Shown: positions 41,631 to 53,555 of the stretch, one piece after another | Numbering within the stretch: position 1 is the first letter of the stretch | Layout: each line of letters opens with the position of its first letter | Source of the DNA: Bombyx mori | Taxonomy: Eukaryota > Arthropoda > Insecta > Lepidoptera > Bombycidae | Length of the DNA: 64,000 nucleotides | Assembly (NCBI RefSeq): GCF_030269925.1 | Contig: NC_085112.1 | Coordinates: forward strand, 10,107,501 to 10,171,500 | Reading direction: 5' to 3' | Position numbers and translations under genes: made by a program | Notes under the pieces: model-generated | Database searches by the model: none | What the model saw: the letters and a program-made list of their open reading frames with translations, nothing else | What the model was told of the DNA's origin: nothing

Positions 41631-42889
41631 CAATATAAATTAGCTATTTCATACATTTTCTTAATCTTTAGCAGTCATATAGTTAAAAAGTTCTACTCCC
41701 TGAAAGTCAATTCGGTTAAGCCCTTCACCGAAATAATTAACACTATACAAAATGAATGAGAAAACCGTTGAGAGATACCTACGTCCGGCGCCTAACAAGA
41801 TGGCCTTTTCATTCAAACAAACTGAAAGTGTTTCATGAAACCCGACCTTTGACCCCACTAAAGCGGATTTGATGGAAAGATGAAAATAAACAAGACACAA
41901 GTGCAACCGGAAATTAAAGGGGCGGGAGTTTTCCGTCCAATGTTTTGGCAATGTTGCCAATAGAAAACAACAATGTATCCCCGAGTGCCTAAATAAACAT
42001 GGAATCGTTCTGTTTTCGCTGACAGAAAGTGAATTATAGTAATGTTGCTGTATTATTACCGTTTCAGAATTGAACACTTATTATTATTATATTTAAGGCA
42101 CATCTCGTGCACTAAATTTTCTTGCATAACACTCAGAAGACGTTAAAAGTTTTAAATTATTATAGATTCTTACGTTTATGAAATAAAAAGATTCGTTGCA
42201 TTATTAATGTAATATGGAATGCAGTGAAGAGTAAACTCTATAACTGTTTGTCGTATTTTGTAATGCAAAACTTCAAATAGTACATTTACTTGTTGTTGTA
42301 CATATAGTACATACCCTCGCGCACCTATGGCGAGTAATTAGGCAAAGACAATGTCATTCAGATTCTGAAGAAAAGAAGACTTTTTTCATGGAAATATAAG
42401 ATCTGACAACTTGCAACTTCTCAACTATATAGTTGTACGAACTTATTATGAGCACGTACGTGTGGGCAGTAGAAATCCCCACCATATTTATTTATTCATT
42501 TGTTACACTTCAAGTAGGTAATATTTACATTGGCTGACTTAATTCCTAAGGCATTTTCTTATAGTAAAAGAGTAAATTATAGTAGGTGCATTAAAATTTC
42601 AATTAGATTACAAATACACACACATACACAAAATATATAGTTATTAATGTATAGTTCATCTGTATGAACTGAATACTGTTATTCAAACGATAGGATATTC
42701 AATATATTGCCTATTACTGGGACGACGCCTTTATACCTTCATGCATGCAGGGTAGGAAAGTTACACCACTCAACCTCATCGACCTATAAATTATTATTTG
42801 ATTTTTACTCCCATCGAAAGCAGACGAACATATTATAAAGTTCTATTGATGATAAATGGTCACCTTGACAGGATATCCATTATAAAATA
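41631..42889. other. No gene recognised
   Basis: AT-rich DNA. A 138-codon minus frame (41661-42077) has no recognisable domain and no repeat match that I know; I consider it chance but it is the longest frame in this stretch. A small (ac)-rich tract lies near 42615. Confidence 0.35.
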
Positions 42890-43008
42890 CAATTGAGACG
42901 TCCACTTCAGGTTTGAGTGGTGGTATTTTAACGTCTCTGGTCCTTATGGTCACCACTTAACATCAGACGGAGCGTGCGGTCGATCATCTATCTAAGCAAT
43001 ATGAAAAC
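42890..43008 (+). repeat. Old Bm1 fragment
   Basis: Weak but ordered matches (acaattgagacgtccac, ggtcaccacttaacatcaga, atctaagcaatatgaaa) mark an old copy. Confidence 0.45.
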
Positions 43009-43690
43009 GTCCGACAACAAAGATATCAAGGAAAACCAAGCCGCCTAATCCATAAATAGTATCATTAAGTATGTTCACGACCACAACCAGAGCCTACGAA
43101 CTAAAGTGCAGTCAGTTTTCATGTCAAAAGAATTGGACCATAAACTAAGTTTATTTGTATGTAAATGAAGCTCTCCTGGCCCTCCATTACATTTAAATTT
43201 CCCGCGCATTAGCTTCGACTATCATAATAGTAATCTATGGTGGAAGCTATGTTCATTCTATAATTGGAATTTCTCTCTGGCTTTGGACATTCAAAAAGAC
43301 AACGTGCTTTCTTAAAAAATTAAAAAACTTGCAGATTTAAAAAATATTGAAGCAATAGCTTTCAGTTTTGTTTCTCTTTGCAGGTTCGAAAATAATTATA
43401 ATAATTGTAAGGGTAGAAATAAGTTAATAAAATAATAATAATAAATAACTCTTTGCAGAGCAACAACTTGGTTTTTTGTTTCATTTACAACACATTACAT
43501 GTATTTAAAATAATTATAATAATAAAATTAGAAATTGAACCGTGTATTCTTCCTATCCATAACAACGATTATACTAAATCATTGAATTTACAAATAATAG
43601 TGTTTATAGCAGACACAGTTTGTTTATCAGATCAATGGCCTAGAACCCAACGCCTGTCAGTAATCATGAGCGGTCGTAAAATTGAATGAT
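43009..43690. other. No feature recognised
   Basis: AT-rich sequence. The 78-codon frame at 43453-43689 has no domain. Confidence 0.4.
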
Positions 43691-43838
43691 TTTATCTGGA
43701 GACAATTTTCTTGGCGAGGTCTGGTTCTTCGTAGAGATATTGTGCCTTTTCTTCGAACGTTGGTCTGAAGATTCCATTTTTTTCGGTGTTTCCTTCAATA
43801 AAATTGATGAATCCATATTGGTTTTGTGTACTTTTTAT
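43691..43838 (-). other. Possible terminal exon (weak)
   Basis: A minus frame of 49 codons without ATG reads QYGFINFIEGNTEKNGIF, then FEEKAQYLYEEPDLAKKIV, and ends in a stop. Its composition is protein-like and unlike the surrounding AT-rich frames. I do not recognise it, no AATAAA is close by, and no partner exon is visible, so it may be a relic of a transposon or gene. Confidence 0.2.
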
Positions 43839-44489
43839 AGTTCATTGCTTTGTTAGTGTATTTTCTAATTCATTATAATAAATAGGAAAGTGATTCTAAA
43901 TTCAATGTTGTACTAAGAAAGTACTGAAACCCATATAGACATTATGTCGCCAGATTAACATAAATCATTTCAATGGTATTGAAAATTTAAATACGGCTAC
44001 AGAACTTCGAACCACAACTTTATAAAAGAAATATGTAAGATGTAATATGATGATACTAACTAGCCATTCGAGGTTCATAACACATTATACTGCCAGTACA
44101 CTTGGGTGAAAATTAGGAACGAGATTGAGATAATTTGCAAAAGATTAAGGTAGGAAAGATAGGCGTACGCGGAAGTCCGGCTTACTTATCCTAACAAAAA
44201 AAGTCCCTGTCTAGCTCAAGATATTCGTGAAGTTACAAAGTCGCCGGACCAAGAGAATTTACTAGACATAACGTGAATATCGGCGCTCTCATAAGTCCTT
44301 CTAGTTGGTAGGATTAAGACAATATATTCTAATTTAATTGAAACTTCAGTTACAAGAACAAGTGTGGTCACCAATATTCCCATTATGTCCAGTCTACACT
44401 CCTAGTCCAGTTCGGTTTCTAAAGGAAACAAGCAAAGAGGAAAATTACTCGATTAACGATCGCCTACCGGAAAACACATGTAGGCCTCT
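43839..44489. other. No feature recognised
   Basis: AT-rich sequence without support. Confidence 0.4.
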
Positions 44490-44645
44490 CACAAGGCACA
44501 TTGACGCTGGTGAAGATCGCCGAAATCCGGTGGAGGGGCAAGGCAAGGCGATCATTTTAGCGAACCTTAAGCGAGACCTGTGTCCAGCAATGAACTTCTG
44601 CAGACTGATGATAATGATAATAATGAAGAAGCAAGCAAAGAAAAC
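44490..44645 (+). repeat. LINE 3'-end remnant with short tandem tail
   Basis: The block with gaccTGTGTCCAGCAatgaac and ctgatgataatgataataat is the 'gtccagcagtgg ... gatgatgat' end of a lepidopteran LINE. The preceding frame is too damaged to assign. Confidence 0.5.
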
Positions 44646-44998
44646 TTAAGAGCGTTCAAGTGAAAAGCGATACTGATAACAAAAATAAGCATTCGTGGAA
44701 TTGTATTTCGGTACTATAACGAAAATGACCTTCTCGTATTTCGAATATAAGTCGCCTAAATTAGGGGTGCCCCAAAAGGTCATTTAATACTAAATTAAGC
44801 ACAGCCTTCATTTTATAGCAGTTTGAAATTGAGAAATAAATATTTATGAACGAACGTATTTTTTTTTCGTTTCCATTTCGTTTTATTTAAGTTACATTCA
44901 CAAAATGTTTAATTGTTTCTGCATTAGTAACGGTGACATATAATCAATAGCAGCTTAATGTAATAACCATCCCAAATACAATAAATTATTTTTATTTT
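44646..44998. other. No feature recognised
   Basis: AT-rich sequence with no supported feature. Confidence 0.45.
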
Positions 44999-45036
44999 AA
45001 TACTGGTGGTAGGACCTCTTGTGAGTCCGCGCGGGT

Positions 45037-45051
45037 GGGTACCACCACCCT
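45037..45051 (+). repeat. Target-site duplication, left copy
   Basis: gggtaccaccaccct, repeated exactly at 46746-46760 on the other side of the element. Confidence 0.93.
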
Positions 45052-46745
45052 TTTTTTTTTTTTTTTTTTTTTTTCGGGTAGAGGGCCGAACCTCCTACGA
45101 GGTCCCCGCGCAAAAGGGGCGCGCGGGGTATGTGAAACTCAACGATCTGCATGGTGTTGTGAGCAGACCGCGGGCCCAAGGATTTTAGAGCCCACCCACT
45201 AAACGACTCCTCTGCACTCTTACACCCGACGTCCGATCCCCTCCGAGGTCAGAACCCGGATGAGGTAGGGGGGCTACCGCGGTCAACACTACAACCAGAC
45301 GGCGCGGCTCACCCCAAGGACGCCCAGCCGACGGAGCCTTCGAGGCGAATCGAAGGCTCTGAAACGTCGGCCGTCTCGGTACGGCAGCCCGTCGGGCCGC
45401 CCAGACGGTGCCGCTGGTGTCCCGGAATACCCCGCTGGACCAGAACCAGCCTGCCGGGTCGGGACGCGATACACCGTCGACCGGTCGCTCTAATCAATCC
45501 ACGGCAGCGCGCTAGAGTGCTGGTAGCGCGCCGCGCGGCCTCACCCCCTCAGGTCGCCCCTTGACCTTCACCGGGGGGAGGCCGCCACCTACAGGGGCCG
45601 AGACGTACGGGCGTATTCCCGCCTCCGGCCCCCGGCTCGACGGCGACGGATCGGTGCGGAAAGGGAAGAGCTCTCCCTCTCTCGCTCCGCCGCCTCCTTC
45701 TGCGAGATGGTGGACTCGCAGAAGTCGAGCATCGCCTTCCAGGACGCGTCGCTGCCGAGCATCGTAGCCACGACGCGCGGCAGCGAGAGGTCCTCTCCAA
45801 TGACCGCGACGAGGGCGGCGCGCTGCTCGTCAAATCCAGAGCAACGCGCCAGCGTGTGTTCCGCTGTGTCATCCTCGTCGCGGTCCGCGCAGTGGTGGCA
45901 CTGCGCCGTCGGTTCCCTTCCGGCTATCTTAAAGAGGTACCGGCCAAAACACCCATGGCCGGTCAACATCTGCGTCAGCCGGAAGGTGAGGCATCCGCGG
46001 TCGCGGCCCACCCAGTCCGCGAGAACCGGGCGGACCGCCTCGACGGTACGGAGGCCGGCCGACGGGTCCGCCAAGCGGCGAGACCACGCCTCCAGCACGG
46101 ACCGCCGAGAGTGGAGCCTCCGCGCTCGAACTACACCTTCGCCGGGGCGCCCTTCCCCCCTAGAGCGGAGGTCGCTACGCCACCTGTAATCGGCAGCGAG
46201 CGCCTCCGCCTCCAGGTCCCAGGGTGGCGCCCCGGCGAGCAAGCACGCCGCCTCGAAGGAGACGGTGCGGTATCCTCGGATCGCCCTGACCGCGATCGCG
46301 CGCTGCGGACGTCGCAACGCCGCGACGTTCTTGCGGGTCAGGGCGTGGCACCATACGGGAGCCCCGTATAGTGCCATCGACCGCACCACCCCCATGTAGA
46401 GGCGGCGCGCCACCTGATCGGGACCCCCGACGTTTGGAAGCAGCCGGCTCAGAGAGCCGGCCGTCGCCATCAGTCGAGGGCCCAACTTCTCAAAGTGAGC
46501 GCGGAAGTTCCACCGACTATCCAGTTCGAGGCCGAGGTACCGAAGACCGGTCACCCCAACCCCGACGCGGACGCCTCCGATCACGAGGTGGGCACCCACA
46601 GGCGGCGCTCGTCCCGGCCCGTGAAAAAGCAGGGCCTGGGTTTTATCGAGCGCCACCTCGAGCCCCAACCGTCGGATCCTAGTGACGACGTGTGCCACGC
46701 CTGCGCACGCCAGACGGGCAGACTCCCGGTAGTCCCTCCCCGGAA
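45052..46745 (-). mobile_element. R1-clade non-LTR retrotransposon, 5'-truncated, in Bm1
   Basis: GC-rich element on the minus strand: 385 codons of ORF2, about 510 nt of 3' UTR and a poly(A) seen as a T-run (45052-45074). The 3' end holds two stems: ccccgcgc/gcgcgggg (45104-45111 with 45121-45128) and, closer to the tail, ACCTC-GTAG-GAGGT. A 15-bp perfect duplication of Bm1 sequence flanks it. Target duplication and open frame point to a recent event. The same 3' terminus appears alone at 15921 and 26857. Confidence 0.95.
45589..46743 (-). pseudogene. R1-clade ORF2, C-terminal part
   Basis: Open from the truncation point to its own stop, 385 codons with no lesion. It begins in the region after the RT catalytic site (CAGVAHVVTRIRRLGLEVAL), then has GLRYLGLELDSRWNFRAHF (thumb region), VVRSMALYGAPVW and a zinc knuckle CHHCADRDEDDTAEHTLARC (C-x2-C-x10-H-x4-C). 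In life ORF2 protein nicks DNA and copies the element RNA onto the target. Endonuclease and RT core were never copied here. The overlapping plus-strand frames of 60-171 codons are shadows caused by high GC. Confidence 0.94.
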
Positions 46746-46953
46746 GGGTACCACCACCCTGCCTATTTCTGCCGTGAAGCAGTAATGCGTTTCGATTTGA
46801 AGGGTGGGGCAGCCGTTGTAACTATACTGAGACCTTAGAACTTATATCTCAAGGTGGGTGGCGCATTTACGTTGTGGATGTCTATGGGCTCCAGTAACCA
46901 CTTAACACCAGGTGGGCTGTGAGCTCGTCGACCACACATCTACGCAATAAAAA

Positions 46954-47192
46954 AAAACCTAAATTTCGATAGTAAATTATAATCATAACCATTCAGAAAC
47001 TTCAATCATTAAACTAGTGTCTTTAAAATGTGGTCACAACATTAATTTTCGTTTTTGCTATCGTCCACTACTGAACAAAGGTGTTTCCAAAGGATATGTT
47101 ACTGAACTCGAGATCTTGATCCTGATCACCTTTGGAATTGGACTTCTTGTAAACTGGCTGACATGAAAACACCATCGTCTTGGCTTAGGCAG
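46954..47192. other. No feature recognised
   Basis: Short stretch without recognisable content. Confidence 0.4.
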
Positions 47193-47332
47193 CAGCTTGG
47201 ATGAGGCAGCGGCTTGGCTCTGCCCCTGGCATTGCTAAAGTCCATGGGCGACGGTAACCACTCACCATCAGGTGGGTCGTGTACTCGTCTGCCTACACGG
47301 GCAATAATAATTTTTTTTTTTAACATGGAACT
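47193..47332 (-). repeat. Repeat family B
   Basis: Reversed core: ggcagcggcttggctctgcc, ctggcattgctaaagtccat, ccactcaccatcaggtgggt, gtctgcctacacgggcaata, then a T-run. Confidence 0.85.
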
Positions 47333-47582
47333 GAAAGTCGTTTCCAAATTTCAAACAAAATGAAAACAAGCAAAGCATTTTTGGATCACGAAACTAAAAA
47401 ATATTTATAGGAAATTAAAATAAATACCTCACCATTCGTCAACCGAAACCATTAATTAAGTTATTAAAAATTACGGCCCGCATAATTTCAGTTGATTAAA
47501 TTTCAAAGAGTCGCGTCATTAAGGACAACCGCACATTATTTTGTGGTCGAATTTCTGCGCGTAATAACATATTTCATCCGCA

Positions 47583-48225
47583 GTGTTCGTTGGGCGACCA
47601 TTCGGAGCTCTAACCGACCCTGCAGGTGATATACCGGAGACAGTTGACTGACATTACGACCTAACTGGTTAGTGGAAATGTTAACGGTAGAACAGATTCT
47701 ACGAGCTGTTTAGTCTGTACAAATAATACGCGATGACACATTCATGAAGCATTGCACAATAAGTGTAAGTAAAGAAAGAAAGAAAAACAGCAAAATATTA
47801 TATTGATAAATACAGATGCGCAGTATAAAATATACGAACTGTCGAAGATCAGCAAACAACAATATTATTTAATCTACTAATCTATAATTTAAACTCTCCA
47901 AAGTGAACATCTAGAAAATTTGGATGGAAAAAAAACAAATATTTTAAGTCAAATACCTTTAAAACCTAAATCATATCTATATAATCTTAACCAATAGAAA
48001 TTAATAAAACAAATACAGTACAGCAGGTAAAACTAATAACAAATAAAAAACTAAAAATATTATCTATTGTGGTTTTCATTCAAAAACAGAAGTGGAGAGA
48101 ATGCGCTTAAAGTTACAAAATATATTTCACTCGCAACGTCTGTTGGAGTGATATTCACAGCTCACACCGCTTCTGCAGTTGATAGAGTGTAGGCAGGTGG
48201 CTGACATTACAGCCAGACCGAGTTA
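47583..48225. repeat. Pair of diverged repeat units
   Basis: Two stretches (about 47583-47668 and 48138-48220) share an ordered set of short matches: ctgcaggtgata/ctgcagttgata and ttgactgacattac/tggctgacattac. They look like two old members of one repeat. The DNA between them is AT-rich and featureless. Confidence 0.35.
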
Positions 48226-48834
48226 GGCACTTCCTCGTTGCAGAGTTTGAACGGAAATAACTAAGGAAAATTATTGTTACTATCATATTGCATCATTACA
48301 AAGCCCGACGAAATAAATTATAGAATTTAATGTTAATTTTCTTTTAATTCGAACCCAATGCTTCCGTTCTATCTAACTTTCATCCAATTGCTTTATATGC
48401 AATTCATTTTGTAAAGAATTTAGATCGTTATTTAATATTAATAATTTATCATTAGTCATCAACCAAACGCACGATTCATATTCATTGGCCACAAGGACAG
48501 CTGCGTCTCATTAATCATTTCAAATAACACTTGGGTCTAATTTAAGGGATCCCCGCCAATACTGAGCCAAGCAGGTGTCTAAATGATATTGTACAATCAT
48601 AGCCCATTTGCTAAATTACTTTCTCTCAATTTGTTTCCAAGTCCCAAGTCTCATTAAACGGAATGAGAATATTTTTTCTTTTTGTAAATGCCTACATTCC
48701 ACAAGGATCCCTCTTTTATGGCCGTTTGCTTTTAGCTAATTCGAAAGTAATTAATATTTTAGCCAATAACACCATGGATATACAAGTTTAGAATTAAATT
48801 GAGTTTCTTTGAAGCGTAATGTCTTTTTTATTTT
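48226..48834. other. Unique-looking sequence, no gene
   Basis: No repeat recognised. The tract 48470-48780 has several ATTA/TAAT clusters in balanced-composition DNA and could be conserved non-coding sequence. Confidence 0.3.
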
Positions 48835-48947
48835 ATTATATCGCTGTTGTAAGGAAGACGTGCTTATAGCCCACCTGATGGTAAGTAGTTACCGTCGCCC
48901 ATAGACGTCAGCAATGCCAGAGGCAGAGCCAATCTCCTACCTACCGC
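48835..48947 (+). repeat. Repeat family B
   Basis: gtaaggaagacgtgcttata, then gcccacctgatggtaagtag, ttaccgtcgcccatagacgt and agcaatgccagaggcagagc. Confidence 0.8.
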
Positions 48948-51186
48948 TAATATATTTATAATAATGATGTATTTAGTTAATTTAATTAAAATTAACGACT
49001 TAACGTCTTAATAATGTCTAGAATACGTGACTAATAAATAGTGATATATTAATCTAATTATTGTAATCTACAATTTTAGAATACGAATCTTTTATGTTAT
49101 GTTATGTTACGATGTTTGATGAGTTCTCGGTTTTTATTACATTTTTATCAATTTTTTGTTCTGATTTTCTGCCTCTTTCATTAATGATTGAATCTGGATG
49201 TTAATACATCCTACTTGATAAAGAAATTTTGAAATCGACAAAGACAAAACGAACTAGAATAATTATCTCGATACCTATAAAAACGAAGGCGAAAAGTCGT
49301 AAAATCAAATAGCAGTAAAAGTGAACAAGCGAGAAAGATAATGAAGGCACCTATTGTCAAATGAAACGGAAGAACGAGATTAGAATTTGCTTAAGAGAGC
49401 AATGAAAAAATAAATGACCCTGTCTGATGCGAAAATGGTGTCCCGTTTTATGTCCAACGTAAATTGCGCTAAAGATTTAGGATCGATTTTCTGTTGGAAT
49501 AAAGAGTATAATAACATCAACAAGGATGACGAAATTAGCGTAGATAGTTTACATTTGTAAAATGATACGTAATATGTTTATTTCAAGCAATTTAATTGGG
49601 ATGGCTTTTTTTAGTACCGCGGTTTTTTTTTTCATAACTGAAGCATTTAATGTGAGATTTTGTTTGTTGTGGCGTGGACGCAAAACTCAATCAATAATCT
49701 TTATTACACTGAGAAATAACCAGACATATTACTTTTTAAACAAGAACGGAATATTGTTTTACAATAGACAAAGACAAGGCTGATCCTTTTGAGAATTATG
49801 TAAAAAGAAAGTATGCCATCTACCTACTATATTATTTTCAATGTTATAACAGAGTTTCACGTATGTTTCATTCAAATTTGCATTGTACGCTAAAGCCGCA
49901 TAATCTCAATTCTAAGTTTGCAACTATTCCTGAACAACCCTTTGTGCGATACGAGAGCTCTTGTCCTCGTTCACCTCCGACTTTAGCTACATCTGCAAGT
50001 ATCCAGTGTGCATAGTTCACAACTTGTTCAAACTCCTGAAATTCGAAGTGCTAACTATCTCGCAACGAACAGTGCCGGTTTGATATCAATTCTATGAACA
50101 CATCTGTGTCTACAGAGAAATCTAGTAACGCTGCTCATCAATAGTTTGCCAATTAGCCAATTTGCCTATGTGCATTTAAATGGCACAGTCATTTTAAGGC
50201 CTATCGATTTTTCACACTAATCAGCATACCGTTTTACCGTAAGGTCGGAAGAAACAATTTTCATGGAAATGAGAATGAATCATAAATAAGCATAATAGTT
50301 CCCGATTGGGCTATCTCCCAATTATATCCAACTGCCCTCATTGTAACCGAAAACACGACACAAAAATGACACTTTGTACGTCCAAAGAGGCAAAGGCCGT
50401 TATACCAGTTAGTCGTGTGAGTCCCCGCGGGAGTATAATTACAGTTCCACAATCGGAGAGGCAACGCAATTAGCCATTTCACGGGAAAACGTTGTCACTT
50501 GGCCTTAATGACACCGTCCACTGCGAAGCCCATAAGTGTGAGGCGGTAAAAGCCTCGGAAAGGACTATTAAAATTTAACTACGAGATATAGCGAGGAGAA
50601 AAAGTTACTGAAATCCATCTGAGTCCGAAATTAATAAAATACATTTTTGTTGAGCGATCCATTTTATAAACGGGCTCCATTTAAATTTTCTTTTCCATAA
50701 ATGAAAATTGAAAAAAAAATATGCCTATTTATTATAATGATCCGTTGATGTGTTTTAGTACTAAAATAACTACATAAGACAGGTATAAGAGCCGTTACAG
50801 AATATAAAAGAAATTGTAACTTAATTGCACATTAGTCCAACTAAAATTACTTTGGAAATTGTACAAACGAGTTTCCAACTGCCCGTACAGTAAGCGAATT
50901 AAGCAACATTTCGAACTTTTTTAAAAATAGAAACTACGGTTGGAAAACAGAAGTAATTCGAAGTAAAAAACAGTGTTACGTACAAAACTAAGGGAAAAGT
51001 TTGATTCTCAAATTACGTTATCTTTGGAAGACAGTTGTTTTATTTGCACTATACCTACTGTAGGAATAAACTTGTTATCGATAAAAAACAGTCATTTCTT
51101 TGTAGCATAAAGAAACTGTATTGAAATTCGTGAAAATTGGACCATTCTTTTAAGTGTATTTGAATATTTTGACCCAGCTTAAGGTG
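48948..51186. other. Long stretch without gene
   Basis: No repeat or exon recognised over 2.2 kb. The part at 50220-50560 is single-copy-looking with near-balanced base composition (for example cgtgtgagtccccgcgggag); candidate regulatory DNA at best. Frames at 49562-49783 and 50261-50482 lack domains. Confidence 0.35.
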
Positions 51187-51240
51187 GACTTCAGCAATAA
51201 AGGGACAGAGAGTTGGGCTGCTGCCTACCACTGAAGCCTT
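51187..51240 (+). repeat. Repeat family B, degraded core
   Basis: ggacttcagcaataaaggga, then gctgctgcctacc is a worn match to the family B core. Confidence 0.4.
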
Positions 51241-51413
51241 GCCTCTTTTCAAGATAAACTTAATTATAGCCCTTGAAAACCCACACCGTAGATGGAAACT
51301 CATTCTAAAGGCCGATTATACAGGACAATAAAGACCTTTCAAAATGCACTATGGTTGAACACAGTGATCCTAAGTAGTATACATGAACTCTGCTCTAGTA
51401 ACAGTGCGATTTA

Positions 51414-51832
51414 TCTATATATTAATACGTGAAGCAAAAACTTTGTATCCCTTTTTACGAAAATTGCGCGGACGGAGGAGTATGAAATTTTCCACACTTA
51501 TAGAGAAAATAGAGAAGAAATGCACAGTGCTAATATTTTTTTAAAATAATGCATAAAAGATACATTAAATCAATAAAGAAAACATTACACACACTACATA
51601 CCATGTATTTGACGCACACACGCATGCATACTATTTATTGTCAAACTTTCGTTCTTGACGTCTGTTGTCAAATTGAGAATAGATTAAATATTGTTTGTCT
51701 TTGTTAATATTTTTTATAGTGTAGTCTTGGCGAAATTTGTGATTATAGAAGTATAAAATACAATCATAATAGTATACAAACTTACAATTCCAATTAATTA
51801 TAGTCGAATTTCGACTACTGCGGGACCTCTAG
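51414..51832 (+). mobile_element. Non-autonomous Helitron, both ends intact
   Basis: 419 bp. It begins TCTATATATTAATACGTG after an A (51413) and ends with the perfect palindrome tagtcgaatttcgacta (51801-51817), then ctgcgggacct and CTAG, followed by T. TC start, CTRR end, nearby 3' hairpin and an A-T target are the Helitron hallmarks. It carries no Rep/helicase, so mobilisation would need an autonomous partner. Relatives at 10315 and 28319. Confidence 0.88.
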
Positions 51833-53307
51833 TTATTATAGTTCCTTCATTCTCCTTTTGTTGTACAACGATAGCATTGTTCGTTCATCGCTATTTCGCT
51901 CATACCACGAAAAGACGTATCTTTCAACGTTAAAGACATTGGTCAATGGTGACCAATTTATTGACTTGCTTGATCAAGCCAATGACATAAAGACGAATCT
52001 CCGCCAATCTTTAATCCCAGCTTATTGAGTATAGATGTTCGTAGTAACTGGCAGACAAGAAGATATATCGACGAACAGACTACACAGAACCCATTCAAGT
52101 ATAAATAGGCGAGATATCGTCCCTTTCGGGGTAAATTCAATTAGTTTTCTTTTTGTGTTTTTTTTCTTAATATCGGTAATGTATCGTGCGTCTACGGTCG
52201 GCTATGAAACTTCAATTACGATAATGCTGGTTCGGGCATCATTCGAAGGTCTTATTTACGGGGTCAATGTACGAAGCACCTTACATTACACTTTGCTGTT
52301 TCGACGCTCCTCCTATCTAATTATGTAAATATCTTTTTGGTTAGGTAGCCTTTGTAGAGGTATACTAGCGTTGCGTTCGATCGGTACATGTTTTATTCAT
52401 GATTTAAAAAGGATTGGTTGCGCGTAATCTAATGGCGAGACGTGTTGTTTATACTTAAATAATTGCTGTCCTTTTCAGAACTAGTAAGTCTTAATGAAAT
52501 GGTCTTGAAAGAGAGAGAGGTAGTTAGGGTATACTTTTTGCACACCAAAACACGATTAACATTGATAAGCATTCATGGAGTATTATTGTACAGTAAGCGG
52601 TTTTATCACTAAAAGCGATCGCATCCAGACAATCGTTTTTATTTACAGAAATACCGAAAAGATACAGCAGATTTGTTGCGATGCTCTATTATTAACAATA
52701 CTCAGAGTGATCTACCTAAATAGACCAAACCTATACGCAATTGATTAAATAATGAAGAAAAGACATATAATAATATGTAGCTATGCAATTAATATATACT
52801 TAATGTATTATACATATGGGTATTGATTAGTTTTCACGACATTTTCACAGTGAAACCCTTGTGGCCGTAGCGAATCTACATTTATATCCGACCTTTATGT
52901 TGAGCGGAGCTGATGTTTGGCAAACATAAAATAAATCTAGTTTTACTCCAATAACATGTACTACTAAATATGCTTGACTGAAATGGAAAAGCCTTACATT
53001 TAGTGTATATTATAGGTAAGCTCACAACTCATTTGATTGAGTATGTCATGTGAAATATTCCTCGTTTCCAACGTTTTTAATTATTTATTGTATATTGTTG
53101 TATAGTTGTATAATGGTTGCCTGAGCTTATAGACGTCAATCAGGACGTGTACGCCAATCACCTTAAGACATGAGACATGACTGACCAACATTGACATGAT
53201 TGTATTGTCTCGATTATATTGATTACTTCGCGATAGTAATAATATTTAGGGGTGAAAAGCTATTTAGCTTCAGCGACATTTGGCTTAATATTTAATATAA
53301 ATAATTT
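51833..53307. other. No gene recognised
   Basis: AT-rich sequence. The 97-codon frame at 52035-52328 has no domain. A faint, very old Bm1-like trace lies near 53105-53185. Confidence 0.4.
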
Positions 53308-53555
53308 TTACTGGTGGTAGGACCTCTTGTGAGTCCGCACGGGTAGGTACCACCGCCCCGCCTATTTCTGCCGTGAAGCAGTAATGCGTTTCGGTTTGAA
53401 GGGTGGGGCAGCCGTTGTGACTATACTGAGACCTTAGAACTATATCTCAAGGTGTGTGGCGCATTTACGTTGTAGATGTCTATGGGCTCCAGTAACCACT
53501 TAACACCAGGTGGGCTGTGAGCTCGTCCACACATCTAAGCAATAAAAAAAATGAA
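53308..53555 (+). repeat. Bm1 SINE, body and tail
   Basis: tactggtggtaggacctctt to atctaagcaataaaaaaaat, nearly unchanged. It has the same subfamily variants as 20648-20895. Confidence 0.94.

Larger units (their letters stand above)
44999..46953 (+). repeat. Bm1 SINE split by an R1-clade element
   Basis: The left part (tactggtggtaggacctctt to gggtaccaccaccct, 45051) and the right part (from 46746 to acgcaataaaaaaaaacc) join into one Bm1 lacking the head, interrupted inside its gggta-ccaccaccctgcc segment. Confidence 0.93.

Noticed and set aside
41661..42077. A 138-codon minus-strand frame
   Set aside because: No domain, no recognisable family and AT-rich codon use; best seen as chance, though not disproved.
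45561..46785. Several plus-strand frames of 68-171 codons
   Set aside because: Shadows of the minus-strand R1-clade ORF2, which carries the real motifs.
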